The translations under genes and the position numbers were made by a program. Below, in pieces: positions 32,340 through 43,260 of a DNA stretch of 64,000 nt (position 1 is the stretch's first letter; each line of letters opens with the position of its first letter). Source of the stretch: Branchiostoma floridae (Eukaryota; Chordata; Leptocardii; Amphioxiformes; Branchiostomatidae). Location: positions 16,354,523 to 16,418,522 of the forward strand of contig NC_049994.1 of the NCBI RefSeq assembly GCF_000003815.2. Direction: 5' to 3'. The notes beneath the pieces are model-generated. The model did no database searches, was not told where the DNA came from, and saw only the letters and a list, made by a program, of their open reading frames with translations.

Positions 32340-33000
32340 AAGAAAAAAAGGCAATACTTACCTACTGACCCTAATTTATCCAGGACTGAAACAGGAAACA
32401 CAACATTTTTTCCCTAGACACTAACCCTAATTTATTCAGGACTGAAACACGAAACACACATTTTTATCCTACCTACTGACATTAATTTATTCAGGACTGA
32501 GACAGGAAAAACAACATTTTTTCCCTACCTACTGACCCTAATTTATCCAGGACTGAAACAGGAAACACAACATTTTTTCCCTAGACACTAACCCTAATTT
32601 ATTCAGGACTGAAACACGAAACACACATTTTTATCCTACCTACTGACATCAATTTATTCAGGACTGAGACAGGAAAAACAACATTTTTTCCCTACCTACC
32701 GACCCTAACTTATCCAGGACTGAAACAGCAAACACAACGTATTTTCCCTAGGCCTGACGGCAATATATAGAACGTGAACTCTAATTTATACAGGACTGAA
32801 ACAGGAAACACAACATATTTTCCACAGGCCTGGCGGCGGTATCTCCAGTAAGGTAACAGAACATCTTGTTAGAATGGTTTCCTTGAATGTGAACCCCAAT
32901 TTATTCAGGACTGAGACAGGAAACAACATTTTTTCCCTACCTACTGACTCTAATTTATGCAGGACTGAAACAGGAAACACAACATTTTTTCCGTAGGCCT
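32340..33000. repeat. Satellite made from a PIF/Harbinger terminal repeat
   Basis: A 167-bp unit (starts at about 32361, 32528 and 32695) with about 55-bp subunits. Each subunit reads CTACTGACCCTAATTTAT.C, AGGACTGAAACAGGAAACAC, AACATTTTTTCCCTA. This is the right inverted end of the MITE at 27022-27413, so a transposon end has been tandemly amplified. The later units (32760-33000) are less regular. Confidence 0.85.
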
Positions 33001-33099
33001 CCAGGCGGTATCCCCAGTAAGGTAACGGAACATCCAGTTAGAACGGCGTCCTTGAACGTGACCCAACTTGTCGGAATGCGCATGCGGCATGCCAGCGGG

Positions 33100-33900
33100 G
33101 GGAAATTGAAAATGCTTTACCGCTTCCGTTATACGAGAGGTGTGAAACGACCAACCGTTACGGCATGATGTTCTTCGTTCCCCATGAATGTAAAAGAGCG
33201 CCACAATCTTCATAAAAATGCTACTAATGTGCTGAATCAAATTATTTCCTGGTTTCCGGCAACGGTGTATCAAATTTCAATATAAAATGCACATGTTTGA
33301 TAAATTGCCATTTGAACATGCGTTTTGAATGATGTTTTTATTCCCCATGAATGTAAAAAAGCACCATGATCTTCATAAAAATGCTACCAATGTGCTGAAT
33401 CAAATTATTTCCTGGTTTCTGGCAACTATATGTATAAAGTAAAATTGGCATGTTTTATATGCCATAACATGTGTTTTGAATGATGTTCTTCGTTCCCCAT
33501 GAATGTAAAAGAGCGCCACAATCTTCATAAAAATGCTACCAATGTGCTGAATCAAATTATTTACTGGTTTCCGGCAACGGTGTATCAAGTGAAATTGGCA
33601 TGTTTCAACATGTGTTTTGAATGATGTTTTTCATTTCCCATGAATGTAAAAGAGCGCCACAATCTTCATAAAAATGCTACTAATGCTCAATCAAATTATT
33701 TCCTGGTTTATGGCAACGGTGTATCAAATTTCAATTTAAGATGCACATGTTTCATATACCATTTGAACATGGGTTTTGAATTTTTTCTTCATTTTCCATG
33801 AATGTAAAAGAGTGCCACAATCTTAATAGAAACACAGTGACTACTAAATGCTGAATCAAATTATTTCCTGGTTTCCGACAACTGTGTAGTAAAGTTTAAT
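33100..33900. repeat. Five-copy tandem repeat, 142-163 bp
   Basis: TTCCCCATGAATGTAAAA recurs at about 33178, 33341, 33493, 33635 and 33792, with GCCACAATCTTCATAAAAAT and CAAATTATTTCCTGGTTTCC in each unit. Confidence 0.85.
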
Positions 33901-34860
33901 AAACAAATAATTCTAAATAAACTACATTGATTTTTGTGAAAAATGTGAGAACGGGAATTGAGAACCGACGAATGTTATTGAAGTGGTAACATATGAAGGA
34001 TGTGTCCTTTTGCCCACTTCCTGGAGCACGGCCACACTTCTAATACATCAAAGAACCCACCACACATTAAGGGTGATCAGGCTTTTAGCCAGGCATGTGT
34101 CAATGCGTCATCTGGACGCACTTTTCTTAGAATAACAAGAAATTTGATGCCCCTGGACGCCCTTACACTGGGGAAAAAATGACTGACAAGCATGAAATTC
34201 TGATTGACCAGGGATGCTGCCAGGTCATCTGTGGTCACAGTCTTCTACTGTGACCTCTGGAACAGTATTTTTGCCTCTTGGGATACCTAAGAATGCACTT
34301 TTTAAACTTAGAATCATCAAAAACTCTGCACCATGGAAGGTGGATGCCCCCAGACCCCCTACAATAGTCACTTACCGCGACTCACCAATAAGTTTGGACT
34401 CCCTATTATTAAATCCTAGCTAAAAGCCTGAGGGTGATAGTCACCTGCTATATGTCAATCCTTCCACTAACGTGGTAAATCTCAACGAAGAATTATTCTG
34501 AAGTTAGTGAAAAACGTGAGAACGGCAAACGAGAACTGATGAATGTTATTGATTAGTGGTAAGGAATGAAGGATGTGTCCTCAAGCCGTGCAGCGCACTT
34601 CCTAGGGGACAGCCATACCTCTTGCACATCAAAGAACCCACCACACTTAACAGTCTCTGAGTTGACATCTTACAAGGGTGATAGTCACCTGTGCAGTCAA
34701 TCATTCAAGAAATGTGGCAAACCTCAATGAGGGATGATTCTAAATAAACTACCTCGAATTTGTGAAAATTGTGAGTACTTGAAACGAGAAACGACGAATG
34801 TTATTGCAGTGGCAGGATGAAGGATGTGTCCTCAAGCCGTGCAGCGCACTTCCTCCCAAG
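33900..34860. repeat. Long direct repeats, three diverged units
   Basis: The block GAGAAC.GA.GAATGTTATTG, then ATGAAGGATGTGTCCT and ATCAAAGAACCCACCACAC, occurs near 33950, 34510 and 34785. Copies 2 and 3 share CAAGCCGTGCAGCGCACTTC. The third copy runs directly into the GC-rich patch. Confidence 0.7.
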
Positions 34861-35036
34861 CCGCCACCTCTGGGACCCCGGGTCACCTCGGAATATTCTC
34901 CCCACAGACCCTCCGCATCGCTCAAGGTCACCTCAAGGTCAAGTCAACCTGTACCCCGAACATATTCCCCGCTCTCTGGGGCCGAAGCGATCAATACACG
35001 ACATATGGGCGGCCCACCCACCGCGTCGTTATCAAA
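34861..35036. promoter_or_regulatory. GC-rich patch with perfect DR5 nuclear-receptor site
   Basis: About 175 bp of unique GC-rich sequence between repeats. At 34925-34941 it holds AGGTCA, CCTCA, AGGTCA: two perfect half sites with a 5-bp spacer. DR5 is the classical retinoic-acid-receptor/RXR element. A further GGGTCA lies at 34880-34885. The 11-bp unit CCTCAAGGTCA is repeated, so slippage could have made the site. Frames are open on both strands but without good splice pairs. Confidence 0.45.
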
Positions 35037-35039
35037 CTT

Positions 35040-35389
35040 CAGGGGCTCGAAATACTTTTTTTTTACTTTTTTTTTCTGCATACCTGCACTGGTGCAGGAC
35101 TAACATTGAAAATTACCTGCACCACTCTGAATTTAGGAAGTACGGATCACAATAAAATTGTTCAGGGACTCTTGCTATTTTTTCTTTAGATTTATACTTT
35201 ATTGGTGGTAACAGTCAATGCAGCTAGGAACAATCCATATGCAGCCATATTATACATTGTAGGACATTTATGTCTAAAACCCAGTACATGGACCAGTGCA
35301 GGTTAGGTGCAGGTAGACATCAGAAATACTTGCACAGCTCCAATCTTACCTGCACTAACCTGCATATGCAGGCGGTATTTCGAGCCCTG
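35040..35389. mobile_element. hAT-like element, CAGGGGCTCGAAATAC ends
   Basis: Inverted ends CAGGGGCTCGAAATAC / GTATTTCGAGCCCTG. AACTT precedes and follows the element. Internal CCTGCAC and TGCAGG motifs are repeated at both ends (subterminal). Family as 29744-30166. Confidence 0.65.
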
Positions 35390-35479
35390 AACTTACATAC
35401 ATGTACATGTCGAACCGTACGTCTGCCCTGGAGTGTGAAAAATCCAGTCACACGCTGAATGGGCTGAGTCAGGTTCACT

Positions 35480-36150
35480 TTGAATGGATGACAACAAAAT
35501 CAATGACTTTGAGTTTGACGGAGCGAACATTACCGTTTCACGATTTACCAGCACACACATGTGTGAACACATCTGGATGGTAATCATACAGTCAGAAACT
35601 CGCCAGAAAAGCAGATGCTGAGGTTACAAGTCAAACTCAGTGAGTCAAAGAAGTGACAATTTTGCTTCTGAATGAAAGACGACACAATGAATGAGTTTTA
35701 CGAAGCGAACATTATTATTGATTCAATAGCATATGCATCTATGAACAGATCTAGATATTAATGGCATAGTCACAAACTCCCCCCAAAGGTAGATGCTACA
35801 TTATATATATCTAAGGCTACAATTCAAGAAAATTATCATTTTTCTTCTGAATGGACGACAACAAAATCAATGACTTTGAGTTTGACGGAGCGAACATTAC
35901 CGTTTCACGATTTACCAGCACACACATGTGTGAACACATCTGGATGGTAATCATACAGTCAGAAACTCGCCAGAAAAGTAGATGCGAAAGTTACAAGTTG
36001 TAATACAACCCCAAAAAGAAATTATTCTGCTTCTGAATGGAAGACAACAAAATCAATGACTTTGAGGAAGCGAACATTATCGACTCAACAGAGTACGCAT
36101 CTGTGAACACCTCTACATGCTAATCATACAGTCAAAAACTCCCCAGAAAA
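35480..36150. repeat. Higher-order tandem repeat, 367-bp period
   Basis: About 145 bp starting AATGGATGACAACAAAATCA (35483) recurs nearly unchanged at 35850. Diverged half-period copies lie near 35665 and 36035. Hence a two-subunit unit duplicated as a block. Confidence 0.8.
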
Positions 36151-36579
36151 GTTCACGCTAAGGTTAAAACTCCACAGAAAAGTTATATCAAGGTATTGAT
36201 CAATAAATCAATGATTTAGTCAATAAAGGTTAGCATTCAGGCATCACATAACAGTTATTTAACTACGGGTAGTTGCCTGAGTCAATGTTGTTATGCAGAA
36301 AAAGAAGTATTTTGAGCCTTGAAAAAAAAAAACCCTCAGTTCTCGATTCTTAAAATCAGTAATTGTCACGAAGGGGTGTCAAAAAGCTTGCCAATTCTTG
36401 TCAATTGCCAAGTTAAGTCGAGAACCCAACATTATTTCCAAATGAATCGTTTAGTGGAAAACGACTTTTCTCTTGCCAAACCTTTCCAGTGCCTACAACA
36501 ATTTCAAGACCTGTCTGATTCCAAATATAGACGCTGCTTCAAGGTGCAGCTGCAAGGGCAACAAGATTAAGAACGCAGA
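36151..36579. other. Unique DNA
   Basis: An open plus-strand frame (36319-36567) exists but has no recognisable motif or clear splice sites. Confidence 0.35.
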
Positions 36580-36629
36580 TCCCGAACAAATGAGCGTTTC
36601 TATTCCTGTATGTAGGCAGCCACTCTCCG

Positions 36630-37400
36630 AGTTCTAAAGGAGCCTTCTAAAAGAGATAAGAATGCAAGACTCTATAAATACAACCTCTTCACAAAATCTT
36701 ATCAAGATCGCATCAAGACACAGTAGGAAGAGAGTGGTAAGGTTTCCACTAAGGTGAATTCTAAAGAGTCTCCTGAAAGAGATAATAATCCAAGGAATCT
36801 TGCGTGTTAAGACTCTATATATATCCTGTAACAAAATTGGAACTTCAACTTCAAGGTTACACTTACACATTTATAACAGAAGCAGGGTAGTAAGGGTTGT
36901 GCTGAGGTGAATTCTGAACGAATCTCTTGAAAGAGATAATGATTCTAAATATATCCTGCTAGCAAAATTTCATCAGCTTGGAACTTCAACTTCAAGTTAC
37001 AAGTGCCTTTATAACAGAAGCAGGGTAATAAGTTTTCCATTTGTGAATATATTCTAAAACAAGTCTCCTAAAAGAGTTCTGGGAATCTTGAATGTTACTC
37101 TACTCTAAATACATCCCCACACAAAATCTCATCAACTTGGAACTTCGACTTTGAGGTAAAGCTAACATATAACAGAAGCAGGGTAGTAAGTGTTCTATAG
37201 AGGTGAATTCTAAATGAATCTCCTGAAAGGCAGAATTATCCCTGGAATTTTGAGTGTTAGACTCTAAATATATCCTCCTCACAAAATTCTATCAACTTGG
37301 AACTTCAACTTCAACATACAACAGAGGCAGGGTAGTAAAAGTTCACTAACTTAAAGGTGAAATTTAAAGGAGACTCCTGAAATAGATATAAGGTCTCGAG
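36630..37400. repeat. Five- to six-copy tandem repeat, about 130-165 bp
   Basis: Shared blocks are GGTGAATTCTAAA, GAGTCTCCTGAAAGAGATAA, CTCTAAATATATCC, TTGGAACTTCAACTTCAAGG and AACAGAAGCAGGGTAGTAAG. Confidence 0.8.
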
Positions 37401-37739
37401 TGCCGAGCTCTTAATATACCTCAAATCTGAAGAGTATGAACCATGATGAGAATACAACCTTTTCAACATTCAGTCAAGCTAAAGAAGGACATGATGAAAG
37501 TACAGATAAGTGGAAGTATTCCAACAATTTAGAACATGCCAAACTACTTGACTTTGGGAATAGGACAGGTCAGGTGAGGACAAGTTGGATTCCTAATCCT
37601 AGCTATCTATTAGCCCTCGGGCACGAACTTGCAAATAAACTTCTCATTATTATCAACAAGATAAGTAGGGATTTTTCAAGTTGCTGCCAATCTAATCAGC
37701 AAACTTCCTGCTGATACAGAAGCCACTGTAAGGCCAAAA
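37401..37739. other. Unique DNA
   Basis: Open plus-strand frame 37436-37711 without splice support. Nothing recognised. Confidence 0.3.
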
Positions 37740-38850
37740 ACATGCTAATTTATTTATTAATTATTAATAACAAATCAACAAAACAGATTCATGCGGCCCT
37801 GAAAAATCCAAAACCATCCAAGCAAAACACAAAAATTCATTATATTATTATTAGCAAGGGTTAAGTTAAAAATTCACACACTATTTAGGCCTATTAAAAC
37901 TATGCTAATTTTTACAACAAATCAATGAAAGAAAACCTGCCCAAAGAAATCCTACACCTTTCTTGCAGAACTCCAAACTCCAGCAAGGGTTATGTGAATT
38001 ACTATGTTGAAGCGATACATACATGCATGTGTTGTCTATTTAACTATTGTGTATACCCTAATCGTGCTAGTTTACTCATTTATTTACTAATTAATTCACA
38101 ACAAAATGAATGAATGAAAAACCTGTCCTAAAAAGAAATCCAAAACCATTGTACATAACTCCCAACATCAGCAAGCGTTAAGCTTGTTAACCCGATATAT
38201 ATATTATATATACAGTCTGCAATTTTTATTGTCTATTTCACTATTGGGTTTACCAAAATCATGCTAATTTACTAATTAATTTACAACTAAAATATCAAAG
38301 ACAACCTGCCCAAAAGAAATCCAAAACCATCTTTACAGAGCTCCAAACATCACCGAGAATATGTTTGCTCATCCAAGGTGACTTACACATTTTCCAGCCA
38401 ACAGGAAACATAAATAATTGTTGACATAGTATACATGTAATAAACTATATAATATATTCTGCAATTTTTGTCTATTTCACTATTGGGTCTACCAAAATCA
38501 TGCAAATTTATCAATCAATTCACAACAAACGAATGAACAAAAACTTGCTGAAATAAATCCAAAACCATCAGTTCAGAACTATATCAGCAAGGGTATGTTT
38601 GTTGACCTCTAATATATACATGTACATTCCACAATTTTTGTAGTCTATTTCACTATTGGGTCTACCATGCTAGTTTACTAATTTATTTATTTACTAATTA
38701 ATTTACAACACAATGAATGAATGAAAACTTGCCCCAAAGAAATCCAAAACCATTTCTTTCAGAAAAAAATCACCGAGGCTGTGTTTGCTCATCCAAGGTG
38801 ACTTACATATTTTCCAGCCAACAGGAAACATAAATCACAACAGTCGAACA
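37740..38850. repeat. Five- to six-copy tandem repeat, about 180-230 bp
   Basis: Repeated blocks are ATGCTAATTTA.TAATTAATT, AACAAA.CAATGAA, CC.AAAGAAATCCAAAACCAT, and in two units (38375, 38790) TCATCCAAGGTGACTTACA followed by ATTTTCCAGCCAACAGGAAA. Confidence 0.8.
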
Positions 38851-38854
38851 GGGC

Positions 38855-39520
38855 GGAACCCCAGTGGGGGGCCCATCGATATCAGATTTTAATTAATCAC
38901 CATAATCACTGCCTCTATCACATCGCAACAAATGAGTGTCTCATATTTATGAATCTTCCCCTTTTCCCTTGTGTTTAAAATTTCAAAACGAATTCACAGC
39001 GTTTCCCGAGGTTAGAATAAGCCGTGTGGTTGTCCTTGGCGGCACACCCATATACAGAGCCTTAGCAAGCAACCTTCAACCGAGAATGAATGAAAAAAAT
39101 GGCAAATGGTTTGCGTAGTGCATGACGCAATCCCTGCCGGCTCTGATTGGCCCACCATGACGTCATGCGGAGCTGAATGGCGGCAGTGTCATCAGCACGA
39201 TCCGGTTCACTAAACCTGATCAATATACCAAAGTTTCAGGGCGGTTCGGCTTAGTCATCACCGCTAAAAAACATCCCAAAACGACCGTTTCACACAGAAC
39301 GAGTCGCATCCCAAGCAACAACCCATTCCCTAGCAACCCTACCTCTACAACAACTGGTTAATAGCAAACTGCATGCATTATTAATAGAATGGGATAATTC
39401 AGCCGCCGTGTTAACAAAGGAGTGACGGACAGCTGTGCGTTTCACCCCGGTTTGCGATCTGCCAACTCGGGCTAATCAATACACAAATTCCAGCCATGAT
39501 GACATCATGCCTTCAGGCGG
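38855..39520. promoter_or_regulatory. Unique regulatory-looking block with CCAAT and CRE
   Basis: Non-repetitive and more GC-rich than the arrays on both sides. It contains ATTGG (39146-39150) seven bases before the palindrome ATGACGTCAT (39157-39166), then GAATGGCGGCAGTG, which together look like a TATA-less core promoter. Flanks hold CTAGCAAC/AAGCAAC (RFX-like half sites), AACAAAGG, CAGCTG and TTAATTAATCA. Motif meanings are from general knowledge; promoter or enhancer function is inferred. No exon with a good donor follows directly. Confidence 0.4.
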
Positions 39521-39880
39521 TACACGACCCATCATTTGGATCCCCTGTCATGACATAAACAGTACAGAAGAGCCAAGTTTACAGCCTCCCCACACAAACC
39601 CATAGATTCTTTGTTAGAGACAAGAACAGCACAGCTCAACCATAACTTCTTTAGACAAAAAGACAAGGAAGACAACTTACAATGCTGCAGAAATTGCAGA
39701 GCATGACAGTAGGAGGAAGAGAGAGAGAGAGCGTCTGCCGGCACTGGTTTCTCGGGATGGGACAAACTATGCTAAAGAAGGGGTGTAACACGATCCCCTG
39801 CCGAGATGCTCGGCTATCGTAAGGCAGTTTTGGCAGAAGCATTACATCATCATATTGATTTCTGAGGGGGCAGGTTGAGT
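39521..39880. other. Unique DNA with short (GA)n
   Basis: Contains GAGAGAGAGAGAG at about 39719. No gene supported. Confidence 0.35.
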
Positions 39881-40265
39881 GACACAAGGCACAGGGGGAA
39901 ATGGAGGATTGGAATTACATTCGGCGGATCGCACTCCCCTTTTTTACGGCAGGAAGAGATCCGTCACAATTGCAATAAAGAAATTCCGCTTCTTTTCCCT
40001 TCATCCCTCTGCGGTGGACGGTGAACAGTCTCGGCTAGGGTTTCTTATTATCTTAAACCCGTGGCCTTAGACGGAGAGGGCAGATAATTAGATTCCACAA
40101 GTTTTACGCGCCTCGTTAGCATGATAAATTAGGAGACGTGGATAATTTGACTGAAAGCCCAGAATCCAATATAAACCTTCCTATATTAAAGAACAGTTCT
40201 CTGGTGGCTACAAACATATTAGATTACGCCCCTGGTGGGGAAAAACACTCTCTCGTGCCCCGTGA
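39881..40265. promoter_or_regulatory. Unique block with homeodomain/GATA-like sites
   Basis: Non-repeat sequence with AGATAATTAGATT, GCATGATAAATTAGG, TGGATAATTTGA and TTGCAATAAAG within 250 bp. The clustering of TAATT/ATTA and GATAA motifs in a unique block flanked by minisatellites suggests an enhancer. Pure inference. Confidence 0.3.
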
Positions 40266-40756
40266 ACCTAATCTCTTTGGCTAAGACGGGGACTGACGAC
40301 TGTGATGACAAATATCTTGCCTTAGACGTCCTGGCCTTTCTTCTCATCATACTGCTTGGCAAACTCTCTTGATTACGGAGGGACCATTTCAAAATGTCTC
40401 TTGTATTTTCCCAAAGACAGGGACCGAGGACTGCGATGACAAATATCTTGCCTTAGATGTCCCGGCCTCTCTTCTTATTCATTGTAATAATACTTGGCAC
40501 ACTCTTGTCTTGGTTTCAGAGGGACCAGGACACTTCTAAATTTCAAAATGTCTAGCATCTAGTTTCACTAAGAAGAGGACCAAGGACTAAGATGAAGAAT
40601 TTCTTTCCTTACACTCTTTTGATTTTTAAGAGAACATGACAGTTCTAAGGTTCAAAACGTCTTGCTTACAGTAAGCTTGTGCTTTGGCAAAGATTACCAA
40701 TGACTATGATGACAAATTTCTTGGACACCCTTAACCAGGGCTCTGTCTGCTTACAG

Positions 40757-40968
40757 TACTATAAATGCAGAAATGTTCGCGGTGGATTAATGTTCGCGGT
40801 TTTCACGGTGACCACTTCACCGCGAACTTAAATCCACCGCGAACATTTTTCTATTATGGTATTAGATTGCAGTCTATGGTGTTACCGCGAAGTTAAATCC
40901 ACCGCGAAAAGTCCTTTTTCCCGCTATCGCGAAATTAAATCCCCGCGAACTTAAATGCATTTACAGTA
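40757..40968. mobile_element. 212-bp TTCGCGG MITE, inverted orientation
   Basis: Third copy, reverse orientation to 22683-22894. Termini TACTATAAATGCA / TGCATTTACAGTA. It interrupts the tandem array, so it is younger than that part of the array. Confidence 0.85.
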
Positions 40969-41640
40969 CTGCTTAGAACTCTCTTAATTTCTGAGGGAAC
41001 ATGACACTTAATTTCAAATGTCTAGCTTGTGCTTTGTAAAAGATGGTGACAAACGACTACAATGACAAATATCCCACCTTAGATGTCCTGACCAGGGTCC
41101 CCCAGGTTGTATATAATATTCATTATTATGCACGTACTCCGTCAATGCTCATAATCATATTCAGGGACTGGGGAAGATTAAGAAGAGATCTCCACTCTAT
41201 GACATTATCCAATTGTGGAACTGTGGAAGGCACCAACTTGGAAAACGGGGACCAACAAATACGATGAAAGATCATTACACTCCCTCCTTAACATTCATAT
41301 TCATAGACTTATAGTTAATGAAAGATGTGGCTCCACTCAATGACAATTTTTTAAATCCATTGAGCTGTGGAAGACACCACCTTGGAAGACAGGGACCAAC
41401 AACGTTAACTATAATGAAATATTCGTTACTATACCTTTGATGTCCTAGTCAAGGCTCTGCTTAGCACATACTCTCTTCCTACTGTTCGTATTCAAGAGAT
41501 GTGGCAGATGAAAGCTCCTCTCTAGATCTATTACATAAATCCAGTGGGCTGTGGAACACGGCGACAACAATTAATTATTATGAAAGTTCTTTTACTATAC
41601 CTTAGACGGCATGGCCAGAGCTTTGTCTTGTTGCACTGTA

Positions 41641-41814
41641 CAGTAGAAGCTAGTTAATTCCACAACGGATTAACGCACACTTCTGTAAACTGCACGGAAT
41701 CTCCAAATCCAAAACCAGTGTGGTCCAGCTAGATAACTTTGCATTATTGCACCAGTCGGATAATTGCACGAAATTCACTGGCAAATAGACCGTGCAATTA
41801 AGCGGCTTCTACTG
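41641..41814. mobile_element. 174-bp CAGTAGAAGCC MITE
   Basis: Perfect left end CAGTAGAAGC and right end GGCTTCTACTG. TA on the left, TT on the right. Inserted within the tandem array. Confidence 0.85.
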
Positions 41815-42539
41815 TTCATCATATTCATGGACTGTAGAAGAGGAGAGCTCCACTTCATGACATCAACCCATTGAGCTATGGGAGATACCAACTTAGAAGA
41901 CAGGGACAAATAACTATATGGTAACAAATAATCTTACCTACCTTAGGCTAAGATAGAAGTCCAATATCAGGTAATGCTTAGCACCCACTCCCTCCCTATA
42001 CTGTTCATATTTATGCAAAAGAGGAGAGCTCTACGCTTTGCCATCAACCCATTGAGCTATGGGAGACACTAACTTGGATGACAGGGACAAACAACAGTTA
42101 CGATGGTAATAACAATTACATGCATCTTACCGTAGGCTTTGATAGAATTAGGGGTCTGATGCTTAGCACATACTCCCTCCCTCGACTACATTCATATTCA
42201 TGGCCTGTGCAAAAGAGGAGAGCTCCAGTACATGACATCAATCCATAGGAGACACTAACTTAGAAGACAGGGACCAACAACTATATGGTAACAAGTATCT
42301 TACCTTAGGTTTTGATAGACTTAGAGCTCTGATATCAGGCAATGCTTAGCAATCACTCCCTCCAAGCTCCCTATACAATTCATATTCATGGAATACACAA
42401 GAGGAGAGCCCCACTCAATGACACAAATCCAGTGAGCTGTGAGACACCAACTTTGCGGCAACTGCTCTTCTGCAATCAGCACCATCCACCCACTCAATCC
42501 TCCCACTCAGCACATAGCATCATGGGAAGACTACAGAAA

Positions 42540-43260
42540 CCCAATAGGTGGTCCGATGTCCAGTTGGAAAAATGAATTCTGGGCTACGACCTTTATCTAG
42601 GCTGCACCAATTGAGTTATATGGTTCTTGGACTATTTGAAAAAAATAGATATGCTGTACTGAGACCTGAAGGCTACAAAAACCCTATAGGTAGTCCGATG
42701 TCCAGTTGGGGAAATGAATTCAGGGCTACAATCTTTATTTAGGCTGTACAAATTGAGTTATATAGTTCTTGGACTATTTGAAAAAATAAAGTTTATGCTA
42801 CATACTTGACAGACAAACCTGAAGGCTACAGAGACTCCCATAGGTGGTCCGATGTCCAGTTGGAAAAATGAATTCTGGGCTACGACCTTTATCTAGGCTG
42901 CACCAATTGAGTTATATGGTTCTTGGACTATTTGAAAAAAAAAAAGACATGCGGTACAGAGACTTTTTAAGGCTTAAGGCTACAGAGACTCCCATAGGTG
43001 ATCCGATGTCCAGTTGGGTAAATGAATTTGGGGCTACAATCTTTATTTAGGCTGCACAAATTGAGTTATATGGTTCTTGGACTATTTGAAAAATAAAGAT
43101 TACGCTACATACTTGACAGACAGACCTGAAGGCTACAGAAACCCAATAGGTGGTCAGATGTCCAGTTGGAGCAAATGAATTCGGGGCTACGATCTTTATT
43201 TAGGCTGCGCTAATTGAGTTATATGGTTCTCGGTTCAAAACTATGAAAAAACAGATATGC
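42540..43260. repeat. Higher-order repeat, about 148-bp monomer, 296-bp dimer
   Basis: GTCCGATGTCCAGTTGG (or near) recurs at about 42551, 42693, 42847, 42999 and 43151. Units 1 and 3 are nearly identical to each other, as are 2 and 4, so a two-monomer block was duplicated. TTGAGTTATATGGTTCTTGG ends each monomer. Confidence 0.88.

Larger units (their letters stand above)
40266..42335 (-). repeat. Long tandem array with splice-site-like cores
   Basis: About ten diverged units of 120-330 bp (some enlarged by MITEs). Each has ACAGGGACCAACAACTA..ATGG or a variant, ATATCTT(A/G)CC(T)TAG, and TCATATTCATGGACT. On the minus strand many units read a short coding-like run ending AAG|GTAAGAT, GTATAG or GCAAGA, for example ALTRTSK, TLVRTSK, ALSLSKPK. 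They could be decayed or functional microexons. Two MITEs (40757, 41641) are inserted in the array. Confidence 0.7.

Noticed and set aside
34798-35189. Overlapping plus-strand frames of 101-121 residues
   Set aside because: All three frames are open in the same GC-rich patch and run into a transposon, so openness carries no information.
39177-39253. Short plus-strand ORF starting MAAVSSARSGS
   Set aside because: It ends at a stop after about 25 codons without a donor, and the start context is moderate. More likely 5' leader or non-coding.
39674-39700. 4-nt microexon between TTCTGCAG and GTAAGT (minus)
   Set aside because: Strong sites, but an exon of four bases is not credible without transcript evidence.
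40266-42335. CRISPR-like or prokaryotic repeat array
   Set aside because: Units are long and diverged with no constant-length spacers, and the genome is eukaryotic.
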